A stretch of 64,000 bases of DNA from Parapedobacter soli (GTDB lineage Bacteria; Bacteroidota; Bacteroidia; Sphingobacteriales; Sphingobacteriaceae), in contig NZ_JAMXAY010000013.1 of the NCBI RefSeq assembly GCF_025460835.1, forward strand, positions 37,546 through 101,545, written 5' to 3'. The notes under the pieces are model-generated. The model ran no database searches. It had not been told where the DNA came from and worked only from the letters and a program-made list of their open reading frames with translations. Position 1 is the first letter of the stretch. The number at the start of each line of letters is the position of its first letter. Shown one piece after another: positions 33,965 to 43,326 of this stretch. The position numbers and the translations under genes were made by a program.

Positions 33965-35678
33965 TTCCCAGCAGCTGATCAATTAGCTTGATCATATCTT
34001 CGTATAGGTCTGGTGCGAGCTTTTTGAACACCGGATTCCCCTTGAACTTATTCTCGAATGCGTGGGCGATAAATTCAGCCTCTGAAAAGCCTTTTTGCGC
34101 AAAGTATGCCTTGCTATGGCCACGGCCGAAATTGCTATTGAGCGACATGATGGTGTCGTCCAATGCTCCCACTTGATTCATTCGGTCAAATTTACCCGCC
34201 ATGCTAGCCTTGCTTCCCATTTTCCATAAACCGCTATGAAATTCCTTGTATAGCTTATCCCCGTCTTCTGAGTATTTTTTACGATACTTATCCATCAGGT
34301 CTTTGACTTCGGTTTTTCCCCTCAAACCCTTCTCCCAATCCAAAGCGTGGCCGTATTCGTGGTAAACAACTGATTCTGCCATCCACTTGCTTTGCTTTCT
34401 CCGTTCATCCAATGGAATTCGGACATACTTCTTGAGCGGATTGAAGTACGCCCCCTGATGAGTATCTTCCAGTTTAAACTCAATACCGCTATCCAGGTGA
34501 TTGAATATCGTTTTGTCTACCGTCACGCCCAGTTCCTTTTCGTAGACATCAAGCCCCTTAGGAACGAATGATGCGGCGGGCACAGGTTGAGTCGTTACGA
34601 ACCTCAACCCCTTCCCTACTTTGCCACCGACATAGTTATCCTTGATGAAGTAGGGCGTGCTTTTAGCCGTGAGAATGCGATCGTTGTTATCGGCCATCCA
34701 TTTGACGTATCCGGCGGGCATGGATGTGATCGCCCCCGCCGCTTCATTCGGCAGACCGACTGGCTCATCGTTCAGAATAGCTATGATGTCGTCACCGATA
34801 TCGTCATCCGATTTGAGGATCGGTATCGCGCTGCACCGGCATTGCGGATGCCAGCCAGTGAACTTGAAGTCCTTCGGATACTTACCGGCCAGCTGGGCAC
34901 ACATCGGGCAATGGTTCGGGTTGTTGGAGAGCCGGATCTCCATGCCGATGATGAAATCCATCTGCCCCCAACGGTGGTAGTCAGATTCCCGGTAGGCCAT
35001 ATTGATTTCCGTGCGCGTGAGCCGCATGGCGTTCTTGTAGCTGGATCGGTACACCCCCTGACCGGGGTGATAGGCTTGCGCATTCTTGCTCAGGTGCAAT
35101 ATGCCGTGCTTATCCCGCACGCGCCGGAAAAGCTTCTCAGGATCCTGCAGGTTGGAACGCAGGTCGCGGCTTAACGCTGCGGCTGACTTCCCCTCTCCCA
35201 GCCCGAGATCGATCCCCATTTCGATTTCGGACTTGAATTGCTGCGTTTGCTTCCACACACGGTCGGATAGATTCATCCCTGCGGATTTGCGGTTTTGGAA
35301 CGCTTTAAGCGCCTCTAAATTCCGGTCGCGGTATTGTTCCAGTTGCTTCCTTCCGATGCGGCTGGAGCCGAATATCGCATCCACAAGCCTATCGTTGTTG
35401 GATGCCGCCTGTAGCCATTCATCTTTATCGCCTCGAAGCACCGTAGCCTCAACGGATGAAGCCATCTCCGAGAACAGGCGATTGGCTGTTTTCTGGGTAT
35501 TCCGGTAAGTGGCAAACGAGAATGGCTTGTTTGGGTCGAAATTAGCTGTTTTGGCAAGCTTTGCGAACTCTTTAACCGCATCCGCATAGATTTGGTCAAC
35601 CGCGCGCGCATACCGCTCGATACGCAGGAAATGCGCCCGTTCGAGCGCACTATGGTTTATGTTGCGGAACTTAGCCAC
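33951..35678 (-). CDS. MuF head morphogenesis protein with C-terminal zincin domain
   Basis: 575 residues. The first part is a phage MuF/SPP1 gp7-type minor head protein: LTRTEINMAYRESDYHRW, then NHCPMCAQLAG and a HPQCRC motif (about 225-290). After a linker comes an added domain (about 330-575) with VVYHEYGHALDWE, giving zinc ligands H440 and H444, catalytic E441 and a likely third ligand E535 (SEAEFIAHAFE). MuF proteins carrying C-terminal toxin domains are a known class of phage-delivered effectors. The zincin is inferred to be such a cargo domain; the substrate is unknown. Confidence 0.8.
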   Translation of the reverse strand: MAKFRNINHSALERAHFLRIERYARAVDQIYADAVKEFAKLAKTANFDPNKPFSFATYRNTQKTANRLFSEMASSVEATVLRGDKDEWLQAASNNDRLVDAIFGSSRIGRKQLEQYRDRNLEALKAFQNRKSAGMNLSDRVWKQTQQFKSEIEMGIDLGLGEGKSAAALSRDLRSNLQDPEKLFRRVRDKHGILHLSKNAQAYHPGQGVYRSSYKNAMRLTRTEINMAYRESDYHRWGQMDFIIGMEIRLSNNPNHCPMCAQLAGKYPKDFKFTGWHPQCRCSAIPILKSDDDIGDDIIAILNDEPVGLPNEAAGAITSMPAGYVKWMADNNDRILTAKSTPYFIKDNYVGGKVGKGLRFVTTQPVPAASFVPKGLDVYEKELGVTVDKTIFNHLDSGIEFKLEDTHQGAYFNPLKKYVRIPLDERRKQSKWMAESVVYHEYGHALDWEKGLRGKTEVKDLMDKYRKKYSEDGDKLYKEFHSGLWKMGSKASMAGKFDRMNQVGALDDTIMSLNSNFGRGHSKAYFAQKGFSEAEFIAHAFENKFKGNPVFKKLAPDLYEDMIKLIDQLLGIKQS

Positions 35679-35679
35679 A

Positions 35680-35880
35680 TTAACTTAGCTTTTCCACCAT
35701 GTCCGGCTCATGCGACAACTCGAACTCATACGCTGCACAGGATTCACGGCCACTGGTAACGTGGTAGACTACTGCTCCGGGCCTGAATTCAATCTCACAG
35801 ACGATATATTTCAACTGGTCAGGATCGGTGACCAGGTAGACGATATCGCCGAAGTCGTATTTACTAACGAACGTGGCCAC
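35680..35880 (-). CDS. Hypothetical small protein
   Basis: 66 residues from a GTG placed right after the stop of the preceding gene (TAAGTGGCC). Beta-rich (FGDIVYLVTDPDQLKYIVC), a small beta-barrel look similar to YodC-type folds. It is located between portal and MuF genes. Possible immunity or accessory protein for the MuF toxin domain; unproven. Confidence 0.6.
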   Translation of the reverse strand: MATFVSKYDFGDIVYLVTDPDQLKYIVCEIEFRPGAVVYHVTSGRESCAAYEFELSHEPDMVEKLS

Positions 35881-36024
35881 TTATCTCTCCTTCGGTTTCT
35901 CTGCTAAACACTTCTTGCACGTCACGTTGGCCCATTGGTACGAATACGATGGATTTGCTACCGGCTTCTGGGTTTTGTTGCACGGGATGCCCGCATAATG
36001 CACTGCTTTGCTCTTCGTTGCCAT
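35881..36024 (-). CDS. Small Cys-containing protein
   Basis: 47 residues: MATKSKAVHYAGIPCNKTQ then CKKC near the end. A C...CxxC arrangement could bind zinc. Fits the gap between portal and the 66-aa gene exactly, without intervening bases. Function unknown. Confidence 0.55.
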   Translation of the reverse strand: MATKSKAVHYAGIPCNKTQKPVANPSYSYQWANVTCKKCLAEKPKER

Positions 36025-36035
36025 ATCGTTAATGA

Positions 36036-37478
36036 TTAAAAGGTTTCCTCGAATACATCCACCGTTTGCCGCGCTTTGGTTTCCTCCTGGATCTTCCTGT
36101 AATCATCTTCCGGGTTGTCCGTGAGCGGTGATCTGCGGACTGACTGCTCGTGCGATATCACCGGCTGGTTGCCGTTGGCAGCAAGCAGCGTATCGACCAT
36201 TTCTTTCAGATCTTCGATCATGTACGGCTCGATCTCATCGTCCAGATCCATCTCGTGCGCCGTGGACTGGATAGGCGTGTGCAATAGGCCGGCATAAGAT
36301 AGGATGATGCTGTTTCGCCTCTGCAGATACTCGGTGAACGTCTCCTCTTTGTTCTTGACTTTCAGGTGTGCGTCCAGAAAGAGCAGCTTCAACGCAATGC
36401 CTGAAATCGCCCCCAATCCTTTTACGCTATCGAATGATATGTTGGGCGTCTGGGTAAGTGAGAAGATCTGCCCGAGCAACGTTTCTATCTCAAGCCTGAC
36501 GGATTCCGGTGCATGGTCCCATGACAGGTAGCTCGCCTTGCTCCCCTTTTCGCCCTGAAGTATGGCGCCGGCATCCCCTTTCTTGGCAAACCCCTTTAAA
36601 ATTCCCTCAATGAATATCTTCGGGCTGGCGTGGTAATCGTTCGTGTCCGCGAAGTTGGACAGCAGCTTTTCCAGCCGCTCAATCAGGATTTGTACATCCG
36701 CCCACTCGACCTGCGGCTGTTCCGCATAGATAAACGGTATCTTGCCGATGGGAATCGGTCGACGCTCCTTGAACCGCCAATCGTTTGCGCTCAACGAATC
36801 ACGGGTGAAAACCATCTTTTCCTCATCTGTGTAGGCCTCAAAATAAGTCGTACTGACATTGCCCTCGACGCGGGTATATTCCAGGCTGAACGCGACCATA
36901 TCCCCGGTCTCATCCTTGCGGGGATAGAGTTTATACCCGGCCAGTGGGGAATATATCTTGTGCCGTAGCTTGTAGGAGGTACTGACACCGTACTTGGTGT
37001 ACCGTTCGGCGGGCACCGCAAACCAATATTCTGCCACCTCCGTTGCACTGAAAAGAGCACGGGCTACCCGCCGGTTAGTAGAGCGAGTTTTATTGGCTTT
37101 CTTGATCTTGGAAACGATATTGAATACAAGTTTCTCTATATCGCTATTAACGTCCCCCGACATCTTTGGATCATTCCCGAACAGGAACGCGATCGCGCGC
37201 TCCACAACGAGCTTCTGCAATGCCAGCGCAATCCTGTTAACCTTCTCCTTGGCCGCTTCTTCATACACATCCATTTTGCCATTAGCGCCCTTCTTGTACT
37301 TCTCAACGATGATATCCTTATCCCTTCGCAGGTTTTGATCCATCACGTCATGGTCCATCGGATTGAGTTGCTTCTTGAACAACTCCACATCCGGCAGCGG
37401 CCGTTCCCGCTTCCTCAGATTCTCGATCAGCGCGTCTATCGTATTTTCGCCCTTGGGCATGAAATCGGTTACCTTCAT
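36036..37478 (-). CDS. Portal protein (SPP1 gp6-like)
   Basis: 480 residues, the dodecameric DNA gate at the capsid vertex. Typical N-terminal helical part, mid-domain (HKIYSPLAGYKLYPRKDETG) and a C-terminal crown helix region rich in Asp/Glu. Position between large terminase and the MuF protein is the standard packaging order. Confidence 0.85.
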   Translation of the reverse strand: MKVTDFMPKGENTIDALIENLRKRERPLPDVELFKKQLNPMDHDVMDQNLRRDKDIIVEKYKKGANGKMDVYEEAAKEKVNRIALALQKLVVERAIAFLFGNDPKMSGDVNSDIEKLVFNIVSKIKKANKTRSTNRRVARALFSATEVAEYWFAVPAERYTKYGVSTSYKLRHKIYSPLAGYKLYPRKDETGDMVAFSLEYTRVEGNVSTTYFEAYTDEEKMVFTRDSLSANDWRFKERRPIPIGKIPFIYAEQPQVEWADVQILIERLEKLLSNFADTNDYHASPKIFIEGILKGFAKKGDAGAILQGEKGSKASYLSWDHAPESVRLEIETLLGQIFSLTQTPNISFDSVKGLGAISGIALKLLFLDAHLKVKNKEETFTEYLQRRNSIILSYAGLLHTPIQSTAHEMDLDDEIEPYMIEDLKEMVDTLLAANGNQPVISHEQSVRRSPLTDNPEDDYRKIQEETKARQTVDVFEETF

Positions 37479-37488
37479 GTCTTATCGC

Positions 37489-39054
37489 TTAGAAATATCC
37501 GGCAGGGCTCGCCACCGATTCGAGCCTGCTTATGGGGTGAAAAGTATTGGCTAATGCATCAAAGAGGTCGGTGGACCTCCCAAGGCGCTTTTTGATATCT
37601 TCTTTCGGTTCGATGATCACGGAACCATTGGACTGGAATTTCCATTTGATCTCGATGGCTTCTTCTTTCAGTCGTTCGCTGGGTGGAAGCATCGCCCCGG
37701 TCTTATTCTTCGGATCCAGCCAATCCCGTACGGCCCAGAATAGATAAGCGCGCATGTTGGCAAACTCATACTGGCCGGTTATGTCTGTGAGCGGCTGCTC
37801 GCCCTCATCCTTTGCGGATTCAGAATACTTACAGCTGATCACGCGGTCACCATAACCCAGCTCGATAAGACGGGAATACACCCCGGCACCTTCACCGATG
37901 GTATCGATGCTACTGATGGCTTCGTGGTCGTTGGCCAGCACGTTGGCAATCCGCCCGGCCGTCTCCATGTGGTCGGCAACGCCGGCGCTGTTCGTCTCAT
38001 AGAATTTAGCCACGATATTGCCATACCGGTAGCAGTCAACCGAACTATCCCGGCCCATGCCGGCGACGTCATTGCCCATGATCAGCTGATCGGAATAGTA
38101 TTCGTAGGAACAGCTGGCGTGGAACTCCTCCCAACGCTGTTCCGCTAGTTCTATCCATTGTTCGGGGATCAGGTTATCCTGACCTACCTTCGGAAATTTA
38201 CCCAGCACCTTGATGCGGAAGATATCAGTAGGACGGTACCATTGGCCTTCGAACTCAAAGTCGTCTTCTTCCTCTTTGACCTCATCAATGCGGATGGGTG
38301 TGCACCAGTTGGATATCTTGTCAATCACCCATTCATAGTCCACCTGACCGGGGATGATATGCTTTTTCTCCACCACATTGGGCGCTGTAAGGCTGTTAAG
38401 TCGGAATTTTGACCAGCGTTCGCCTTTTTGGCTTTTGGCTGCATATCCGATTGTTGTGTTCGGGTTGAATACAAGCAAAATACGGCTATTACCTTGAAGG
38501 TTTCCTTCAATAGCGCCAAAGGTATCATCACTGATACCCGAAGCCTCTGTGATGGCAAACATCGTATTCACCGCGTGGAAGCCCGACCATGCTTCATGGT
38601 TATGCTCATCCGCCTTAAAGCCCGTGAGAAACCACTCCACATCATCCATTCGGATGTCGTACGCGTTCAACCGGCCCGGCAGATGCACACCCCTGCGTTT
38701 AGCGGCGTTGTACAGCCGGGATATTTCCGGCATCATGATGTTCTTTACTTGGCGGTCAGTTGGTGCGGTCAGGGCTACCTTTGTGTTTGCGACGAGCTCG
38801 CGTTTTTGGTTCCACCTAGGCGTGAGGTAAAGAAAAGCGATCGCCACGCATGCCGTGACGAAGTCTTTCCCCCGGGCGGTACCGGATGCAACTGTTGTGC
38901 GTGGATTGTGCTGTACGGAATCGACTATCGCCCGCTGGTCACGGTCAAGATTCGCACCCAGCGCCTCATGGATGAACTTATTCCAATCATTTATCCATGA
39001 CTTGACAACTTGCTCTCCCTTAGCGCGGTATTCTTCCTCACTCTTGAACTTCAT
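37489..39054 (-). CDS. terL: Terminase large subunit
   Basis: 521 residues from MKFKSEEEY (a 15-residue longer start would overlap the small-subunit gene further). ATPase motor: Walker A-like VASGTARGKDF, then the ITEASGISDD region as a Walker B candidate. Nuclease part: MGNDVAGMGRDSSV and a DTIGEGAGV aspartate stretch. It cuts and packages concatemeric DNA. The Walker A is a variant with R in GTARGK, as often seen in terminases of this group. Confidence 0.9.
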   Translation of the reverse strand: MKFKSEEEYRAKGEQVVKSWINDWNKFIHEALGANLDRDQRAIVDSVQHNPRTTVASGTARGKDFVTACVAIAFLYLTPRWNQKRELVANTKVALTAPTDRQVKNIMMPEISRLYNAAKRRGVHLPGRLNAYDIRMDDVEWFLTGFKADEHNHEAWSGFHAVNTMFAITEASGISDDTFGAIEGNLQGNSRILLVFNPNTTIGYAAKSQKGERWSKFRLNSLTAPNVVEKKHIIPGQVDYEWVIDKISNWCTPIRIDEVKEEEDDFEFEGQWYRPTDIFRIKVLGKFPKVGQDNLIPEQWIELAEQRWEEFHASCSYEYYSDQLIMGNDVAGMGRDSSVDCYRYGNIVAKFYETNSAGVADHMETAGRIANVLANDHEAISSIDTIGEGAGVYSRLIELGYGDRVISCKYSESAKDEGEQPLTDITGQYEFANMRAYLFWAVRDWLDPKNKTGAMLPPSERLKEEAIEIKWKFQSNGSVIIEPKEDIKKRLGRSTDLFDALANTFHPISRLESVASPAGYF

Positions 39055-39559
39055 CGCCCCCTCCTTCCTGTTCTTCATCATCGTTGGTGGTCGCGGCATT
39101 CATGAGAAAATCACTGAAGCCGATGTTGTGATTGAAATCGCCCTTAGCATCGATCGACTGGCGGTTTTTCCACCATTCGGGCTCACGATTCGTTAAGGCA
39201 AAAATGACCGCCGTTGTGCTCGGCATGATCTTCTTTTTGATGCGCTTTTGGGACTTGATAACAGGCTTACCCGTCTTGTCGTTCTCATATTCGGTCTGCA
39301 CCTCCTCATACTCGTGGATATCAAGCAGTTTGGCTAGCCCAGACTTAGCCATATCCTTGAAAACTTCCCGCCGACAGTCCTCGGCGGCGCTTAAAGCCTC
39401 CGCAAATTCCGGCTTGGTATTCTTCCAATAGTAGAATTGAGACTCGGATAGTCCGACCTGTTTACAGGTGTCTTTCACGCTCCAGTCGCCGGTAGCAAGG
39501 AGCTCGCAAATCTTTTTTACGAGCGTTTTGGAATATTTGGTCTTTCTTCCGGCAGCCAT
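39038..39559 (-). CDS. terS: Terminase small subunit
   Basis: 173 residues. N-terminal helix-turn-helix (SVKDTCKQVGLSESQFYYWK) for recognising the packaging site, a central oligomerisation helix region and a conserved PSTTAVIFALTNREPEWW stretch before an acidic tail. Overlaps the large-subunit gene. Confidence 0.85.
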   Translation of the reverse strand: MAAGRKTKYSKTLVKKICELLATGDWSVKDTCKQVGLSESQFYYWKNTKPEFAEALSAAEDCRREVFKDMAKSGLAKLLDIHEYEEVQTEYENDKTGKPVIKSQKRIKKKIMPSTTAVIFALTNREPEWWKNRQSIDAKGDFNHNIGFSDFLMNAATTNDDEEQEGGGDEVQE

Positions 39560-39563
39560 GTCG

Positions 39564-40115
39564 TTACCCCTTTATCTCCACTCCTTCGATATCCCCGATG
39601 ATTCCCTCGATGGCAATCCTTGCCTGGGCAAGCGATGTCCCGTTTTCGGCCTCGATTACGAACCTGAAAGTTTCAAGTTTCATCGGTTCATCGTCGGGCT
39701 CTTCCTCGGCGAAGTCGGGCATATCCATACCCCAATCAACAAGTTGCTGTTCATCCCACTCATTCACAAGAGCATCCCAATCGTTATCACCATATCCGAT
39801 ATTATCCTTAATGACAATAGCTTTAAGCTTCTCAATTGGAGTATCACTTGGGATGATTTTACAGGGCACTTTCTTCATGCCGGCCTCAATGCAGGCACGG
39901 AGCCGCATGTTGCCGGCAATGGCGACGTAGACGTCGGCATAGGGGAAAACAAGGATTTCCCGTAGACCCAACATCTCGGGATCATCCTTGACAGACTGGA
40001 CCAGCTTCGCGAATTTCTCATCACGGATGGTCCGCGGATTCTTAGGTAGGCCGGGAATCTGGCCGTCATTGGGCCAGATATCAACGGTTGGTATGAGTTT
40101 CGATGTCGCTTGCAT
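39564..40115 (-). CDS. ParB-like nuclease domain protein
   Basis: 183 residues from MQATSKL. ParB/sulfiredoxin-type fold: NPRTIRDEKFAKLVQSVKDD, GLREILVFPYAD then VYVAIAGNMRLRACIEAGMK, the conserved GNxRL motif. In phages such proteins next to terminase genes may act in DNA partition, nicking or modification. No HTH follows the domain, so a full ParB is not indicated. Confidence 0.75.
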   Translation of the reverse strand: MQATSKLIPTVDIWPNDGQIPGLPKNPRTIRDEKFAKLVQSVKDDPEMLGLREILVFPYADVYVAIAGNMRLRACIEAGMKKVPCKIIPSDTPIEKLKAIVIKDNIGYGDNDWDALVNEWDEQQLVDWGMDMPDFAEEEPDDEPMKLETFRFVIEAENGTSLAQARIAIEGIIGDIEGVEIKG

Positions 40116-40163
40116 ACGGGCACATGTGGTGTTGCCCAAATTTCAGCGATATAATCCGATGGA

Positions 40164-40547
40164 TTACAATTGATTTGAAAATACAGAGCTTTTTCGCTGT
40201 GCCTCAACAGTTTGTATAGCTTTCCTGATAAGATTTAAGGTTTCCGATGTGCAAAGTTCCTGCGGAGTGCGCCGGATGACAATCCAACCGTCTACGGCGG
40301 CCAAAGTGAGCTTCTCCATGTCCCGCAGGATGTTGGAGGGTCGGGAATGGGCTCCGCCTCCCTTCATCCATACACCACCGTCTTTTTCCACCGCGATCTT
40401 GTATTCGGGAATGGCATAATCAAACCGGAAGCGGCGCACCGGGTGGAATCGGTACTCGGTCACGATATCGACTTTGATATCCGACCTGACCAAGGCGCAA
40501 AAGAAGTCTGTTCCCGGTGCTTTCGGCTTCTTTTTCTTTCGAGGCAT
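40164..40547 (-). CDS. DUF559/Vsr-like endonuclease (PD-(D/E)XK)
   Basis: 127 residues from MPRKKKKPK. Contains RFRFDYAIPEYKIAVEKDGG, a D...E-x-K/D pattern of restriction-like nucleases, and LAAVDGWIVIRRTPQEL. Basic N-terminus. Possibly a resolvase- or nicking-type enzyme in the replication module; function inferred from fold. Confidence 0.65.
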   Translation of the reverse strand: MPRKKKKPKAPGTDFFCALVRSDIKVDIVTEYRFHPVRRFRFDYAIPEYKIAVEKDGGVWMKGGGAHSRPSNILRDMEKLTLAAVDGWIVIRRTPQELCTSETLNLIRKAIQTVEAQRKSSVFSNQL

Positions 40548-40650
40548 TTTAAGCCCCTTAGAGCGATTATTTTTCTTTGGTGTATTGGGTATCATCTCGA
40601 AGTGTTATCGTGTCGTGCGCTATCGTTTGCGTTCGTTTTTCGGATATGTT

Positions 40651-42171
40651 TCAAAACGGACCGTCATCGTTGAGATCATTCATCGATGATGACCGTAAAG
40701 TTGGAACGTTGCCGAACCCACCATCGAACTGTTGATTTGGGGTGATTCCGTCGCTCGGGGACGAGAATCCATCCCAGCTTTGCCCGGCATCCCAATCCGT
40801 GAATCCGGTCGTATTCTTATCAAACCTCACCTGGATGTCGTCACAGGCTCCGTTGCGGTGTTTTGCCACAATGATCTCAGCTAGCCCGTCGGTCGACAAG
40901 CCGGATTCATCCTCGTGGATGTCGTAGTACTCCGGGCGATAGAGAAACATCACGATGTCAGCGTCCTGCTCGATGGAGCCTGATTCTCGCAAGTCGGAAA
41001 GCATCGGCCGCTTGCTGTTGCCGGGGCGGCTCTCCACGGCGCGGCTGAGCTGCGACAATGCGATGACCGGGATATCCAACTCCTTGGCTAGGCCTTTCAG
41101 CGTCCGGGAAACGAAGCCGACTTCCTGCTCGCGGTTTCCGTTCTTGCCGCGGGCACCGGTCGTGATAAGCTGCAGGTAGTCGACGATGACCATCCGGATG
41201 CCCTCCTTGCGTTTCAGGCGCTTGGCTTTGGCGCATAGCTCGGTGATGCTGATTCCAGCCGTGTCGTCCCAGTGGATCGGTAGCGCGGATATCGTCGACA
41301 TGTGGTGTTCCACCTGGGCCCAGTCTTCGGGGCCAAGATGCTTGTTGCGGATCCGGCCGAAAGGTACTCCACTGACGATGGATATTTCCTTTGCGGCCAG
41401 CTGCTTGCTGGTCATCTCCAGCGAGAATACCGCAACGGGATTGCCGGCCGACGCAGCGTTGATCGCCATGGTAAGCGCGTTGGAGGTTTTCCCCATGGCT
41501 GGCCGTGCAGCCAGGATGATCAGATCGGAAGGCTGCCATCCACCGGTCAGCTCATCGAGCTTGGTGAATCCCGACGGAACGCCGGTCAGGTTCTTCGTTG
41601 GGGATTGCTGGTACCGGCGGATATCTTCCAGCGCTTCCCCGACCACCTCGACGTTGGAGGCTTCCTTGCGGCTGGTGATCTGGGTGAGCAGTTCGTCCCG
41701 GCTGAAATCCGCGGCGGCCATCGTTTCGAAAACATCCTCAGTGTCGTCGTAGCACGCCTCGATGATCTGTATGGATTGCCTGATCAATTCGCGCTGCACG
41801 TACTTCTGGGCGACGATGCGGGCATGGTACTCGATGTTGGCCGATGACACCACGCGGTCGGACAACCCGGTGAGGTAGTACGCACCCCCCACCTTTTCGA
41901 GATTACCCGATGTCCGCAACGCGGCCGTCACTGTCAGTAGGTCGATGGGTTCGCCGTCCAGCGAAAGCCGGGCGCATTGCTCGAAAATCAGCTGGTTTGC
42001 CTCGACGTAGAACATTTTCGGGGAAAGGATATCAGCGATTTCCATCATCGCATCTTTCTCGAGCAGAATCGCTCCGAGCACGGCTTCCTCGAGGTCAACG
42101 GCTTGGGGCGGGATCCTTCCGGTTCCATGCTGGAATTGCGAATGTTCTCGCATTGCCACGGTCTTGGTCAT
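40651..42171 (-). CDS. dnaB: Replicative DNA helicase (DnaB family)
   Basis: 506 residues; start MTKTVAMREH is ATGA-coupled to the initiator gene. N-terminal helical domain (about 20-120, VDLEEAVLGAILLEKDAMME), then the RecA-like core with Walker A AARPAMGKTSNAL, Walker B VIVDYLQLI and the SRAVESRPGNSKRP region. The host DnaB is presumably also present, so the phage brings its own helicase loaded by its own initiator. Confidence 0.95.
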   Translation of the reverse strand: MTKTVAMREHSQFQHGTGRIPPQAVDLEEAVLGAILLEKDAMMEIADILSPKMFYVEANQLIFEQCARLSLDGEPIDLLTVTAALRTSGNLEKVGGAYYLTGLSDRVVSSANIEYHARIVAQKYVQRELIRQSIQIIEACYDDTEDVFETMAAADFSRDELLTQITSRKEASNVEVVGEALEDIRRYQQSPTKNLTGVPSGFTKLDELTGGWQPSDLIILAARPAMGKTSNALTMAINAASAGNPVAVFSLEMTSKQLAAKEISIVSGVPFGRIRNKHLGPEDWAQVEHHMSTISALPIHWDDTAGISITELCAKAKRLKRKEGIRMVIVDYLQLITTGARGKNGNREQEVGFVSRTLKGLAKELDIPVIALSQLSRAVESRPGNSKRPMLSDLRESGSIEQDADIVMFLYRPEYYDIHEDESGLSTDGLAEIIVAKHRNGACDDIQVRFDKNTTGFTDWDAGQSWDGFSSPSDGITPNQQFDGGFGNVPTLRSSSMNDLNDDGPF

Positions 42172-43112
42172 ATCCCGCACCTCCTGCGCTCAGTATTCGA
42201 CATGTTGTCGCGGTTCACCCATCGACCGAGTTTCTCTATCCAGCGCCAATCGCCGGGGAAATGCGGTTTGACGGATTTATTGAAACGCCAGCTATTGTCC
42301 GATGGATCCGGTTGGTTTGGAGGGGCCAACGGTCCTGAATCAGCGGTCTTGCCCAGCTCGAGCTGTTTCCGTACCCAATGATGGGCATGCGTTTTTGCAT
42401 CGCTAATCGAACTGGGCTGTTTGCCGGTACCACGCAGGAACCTCACGAAAGCTGCGATCCATTTCGGCACATCCGCCGGGTCAGACATACCCAACGACGT
42501 TCCGAAGTCACCATGCCAAATCGTTGCGGATAGCAATTCACTTTCCACCTCATCCAACGTCGGAGGATTCCACGGTGGTTTGGGGGGAACCGAAGGATCG
42601 TTGTCGCCGCCGTCGGGCGCACCCGCGCTATCGACGTAGTCGATATTCTTTACTTTACTTTCTTTTCTTTTCTTTTGTGTACTAATGTCTACATTAACTC
42701 CCTTTGAAGCGGGGTTAATGTCTACATTAACCCCGTTTAACAACCAATAATGTTCACATAAAATGTTTTTGCGTCTTTTTACGGCTTCCAGGTACCGTTT
42801 CTGTATACCTTTACTCGTGAGTACGTAATGCTCCCGAAATACAGACTCATCGAAGAACCCATACTTAACGAGCTTACCGATCACCTCATCGATAAGGTTT
42901 ACTGACAACCCGCTCAAACGAGCGAGCTTGTTTTTCAAAAGCTCCGAGTACTCCACGAAATAACCATTCCGGTATATTTCACAAAGTAGCCGCAGCGTGA
43001 TTATCTCGCCTTTCACAGCGAACTCCCCCGAGATGGCCAACATCTTGTCACTTTCAAATATGTCAACGTCCAAGGGGAAATAATCCAAACCTAATTTTTC
43101 AGGTCTTGCCAT
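42168..43112 (-). CDS. DUF4373-like replication initiator
   Basis: 314 residues. The first 110 match the Lin1244/Lin1753-like N-terminal domain (DUF4373): LGLDYFPLDVDIFESDKM, LLCEIYRNGYF, LSVNLIDEVIGKLVKYGFF, a winged-helix fold found before phage dnaB/dnaC genes. The middle (about 130-155) is Lys/Asn-rich and encodes the three origin-like palindromes. The C-terminal part is helical and probably contacts DnaB. Directly coupled to the helicase gene, as in lambda-type O-P arrangements. Confidence 0.8.
   Translation of the reverse strand: MARPEKLGLDYFPLDVDIFESDKMLAISGEFAVKGEIITLRLLCEIYRNGYFVEYSELLKNKLARLSGLSVNLIDEVIGKLVKYGFFDESVFREHYVLTSKGIQKRYLEAVKRRKNILCEHYWLLNGVNVDINPASKGVNVDISTQKKRKESKVKNIDYVDSAGAPDGGDNDPSVPPKPPWNPPTLDEVESELLSATIWHGDFGTSLGMSDPADVPKWIAAFVRFLRGTGKQPSSISDAKTHAHHWVRKQLELGKTADSGPLAPPNQPDPSDNSWRFNKSVKPHFPGDWRWIEKLGRWVNRDNMSNTERRRCGI
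42683..42761. repeat. Three palindromic iterons inside the initiator gene
   Basis: TAATGTCTACATTA at 42683-42696 and 42716-42729, and TAATGTTCACATAA at 42748-42761; steps of 33 and 32 bp, about three helical turns. The middle copy is the core of a perfect 24-bp palindrome (42711-42734). A pentamer-repeated pyrimidine tract (TTTAC, TTTCT units, about 42648-42680) lies directly beside them. Together they look like a replication origin. Confidence 0.6.
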
Positions 43113-43113
43113 T

Positions 43114-43326
43114 TTATCCTTTCAAAAATTTATACTCCAAATATTTCGTTTTCCCCGCCACGTAGCCTATCAGGATGCATCCACCCGGCCCCCGGAAACC
43201 ATCGTAGCAATCTTTAGCTGCTTCGTAATCTATGAATCGCATGCAAGGGAAACCCGCTGCCACTACCTTGAATGACCCGCGGTTAATGTTGAGCTGTCTT
43301 TTCTTATGCATTCTCAATAATTTCAT
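43114..43326 (-). CDS. Hypothetical small protein
   Basis: 70 residues, basic; MHKKRQLNINRG is an alternative start at 43311. Contains CMRFIDYEAAKDCYDGF, a compact alpha/beta fragment. Unknown. Confidence 0.55.
   Translation of the reverse strand: MKLLRMHKKRQLNINRGSFKVVAAGFPCMRFIDYEAAKDCYDGFRGPGGCILIGYVAGKTKYLEYKFLKG

Noticed and set aside
33951..35678. Mu-like transposable phage
   Set aside because: Apart from the MuF domain there is no MuA/MuB transposase; integrase and att sites show site-specific integration.
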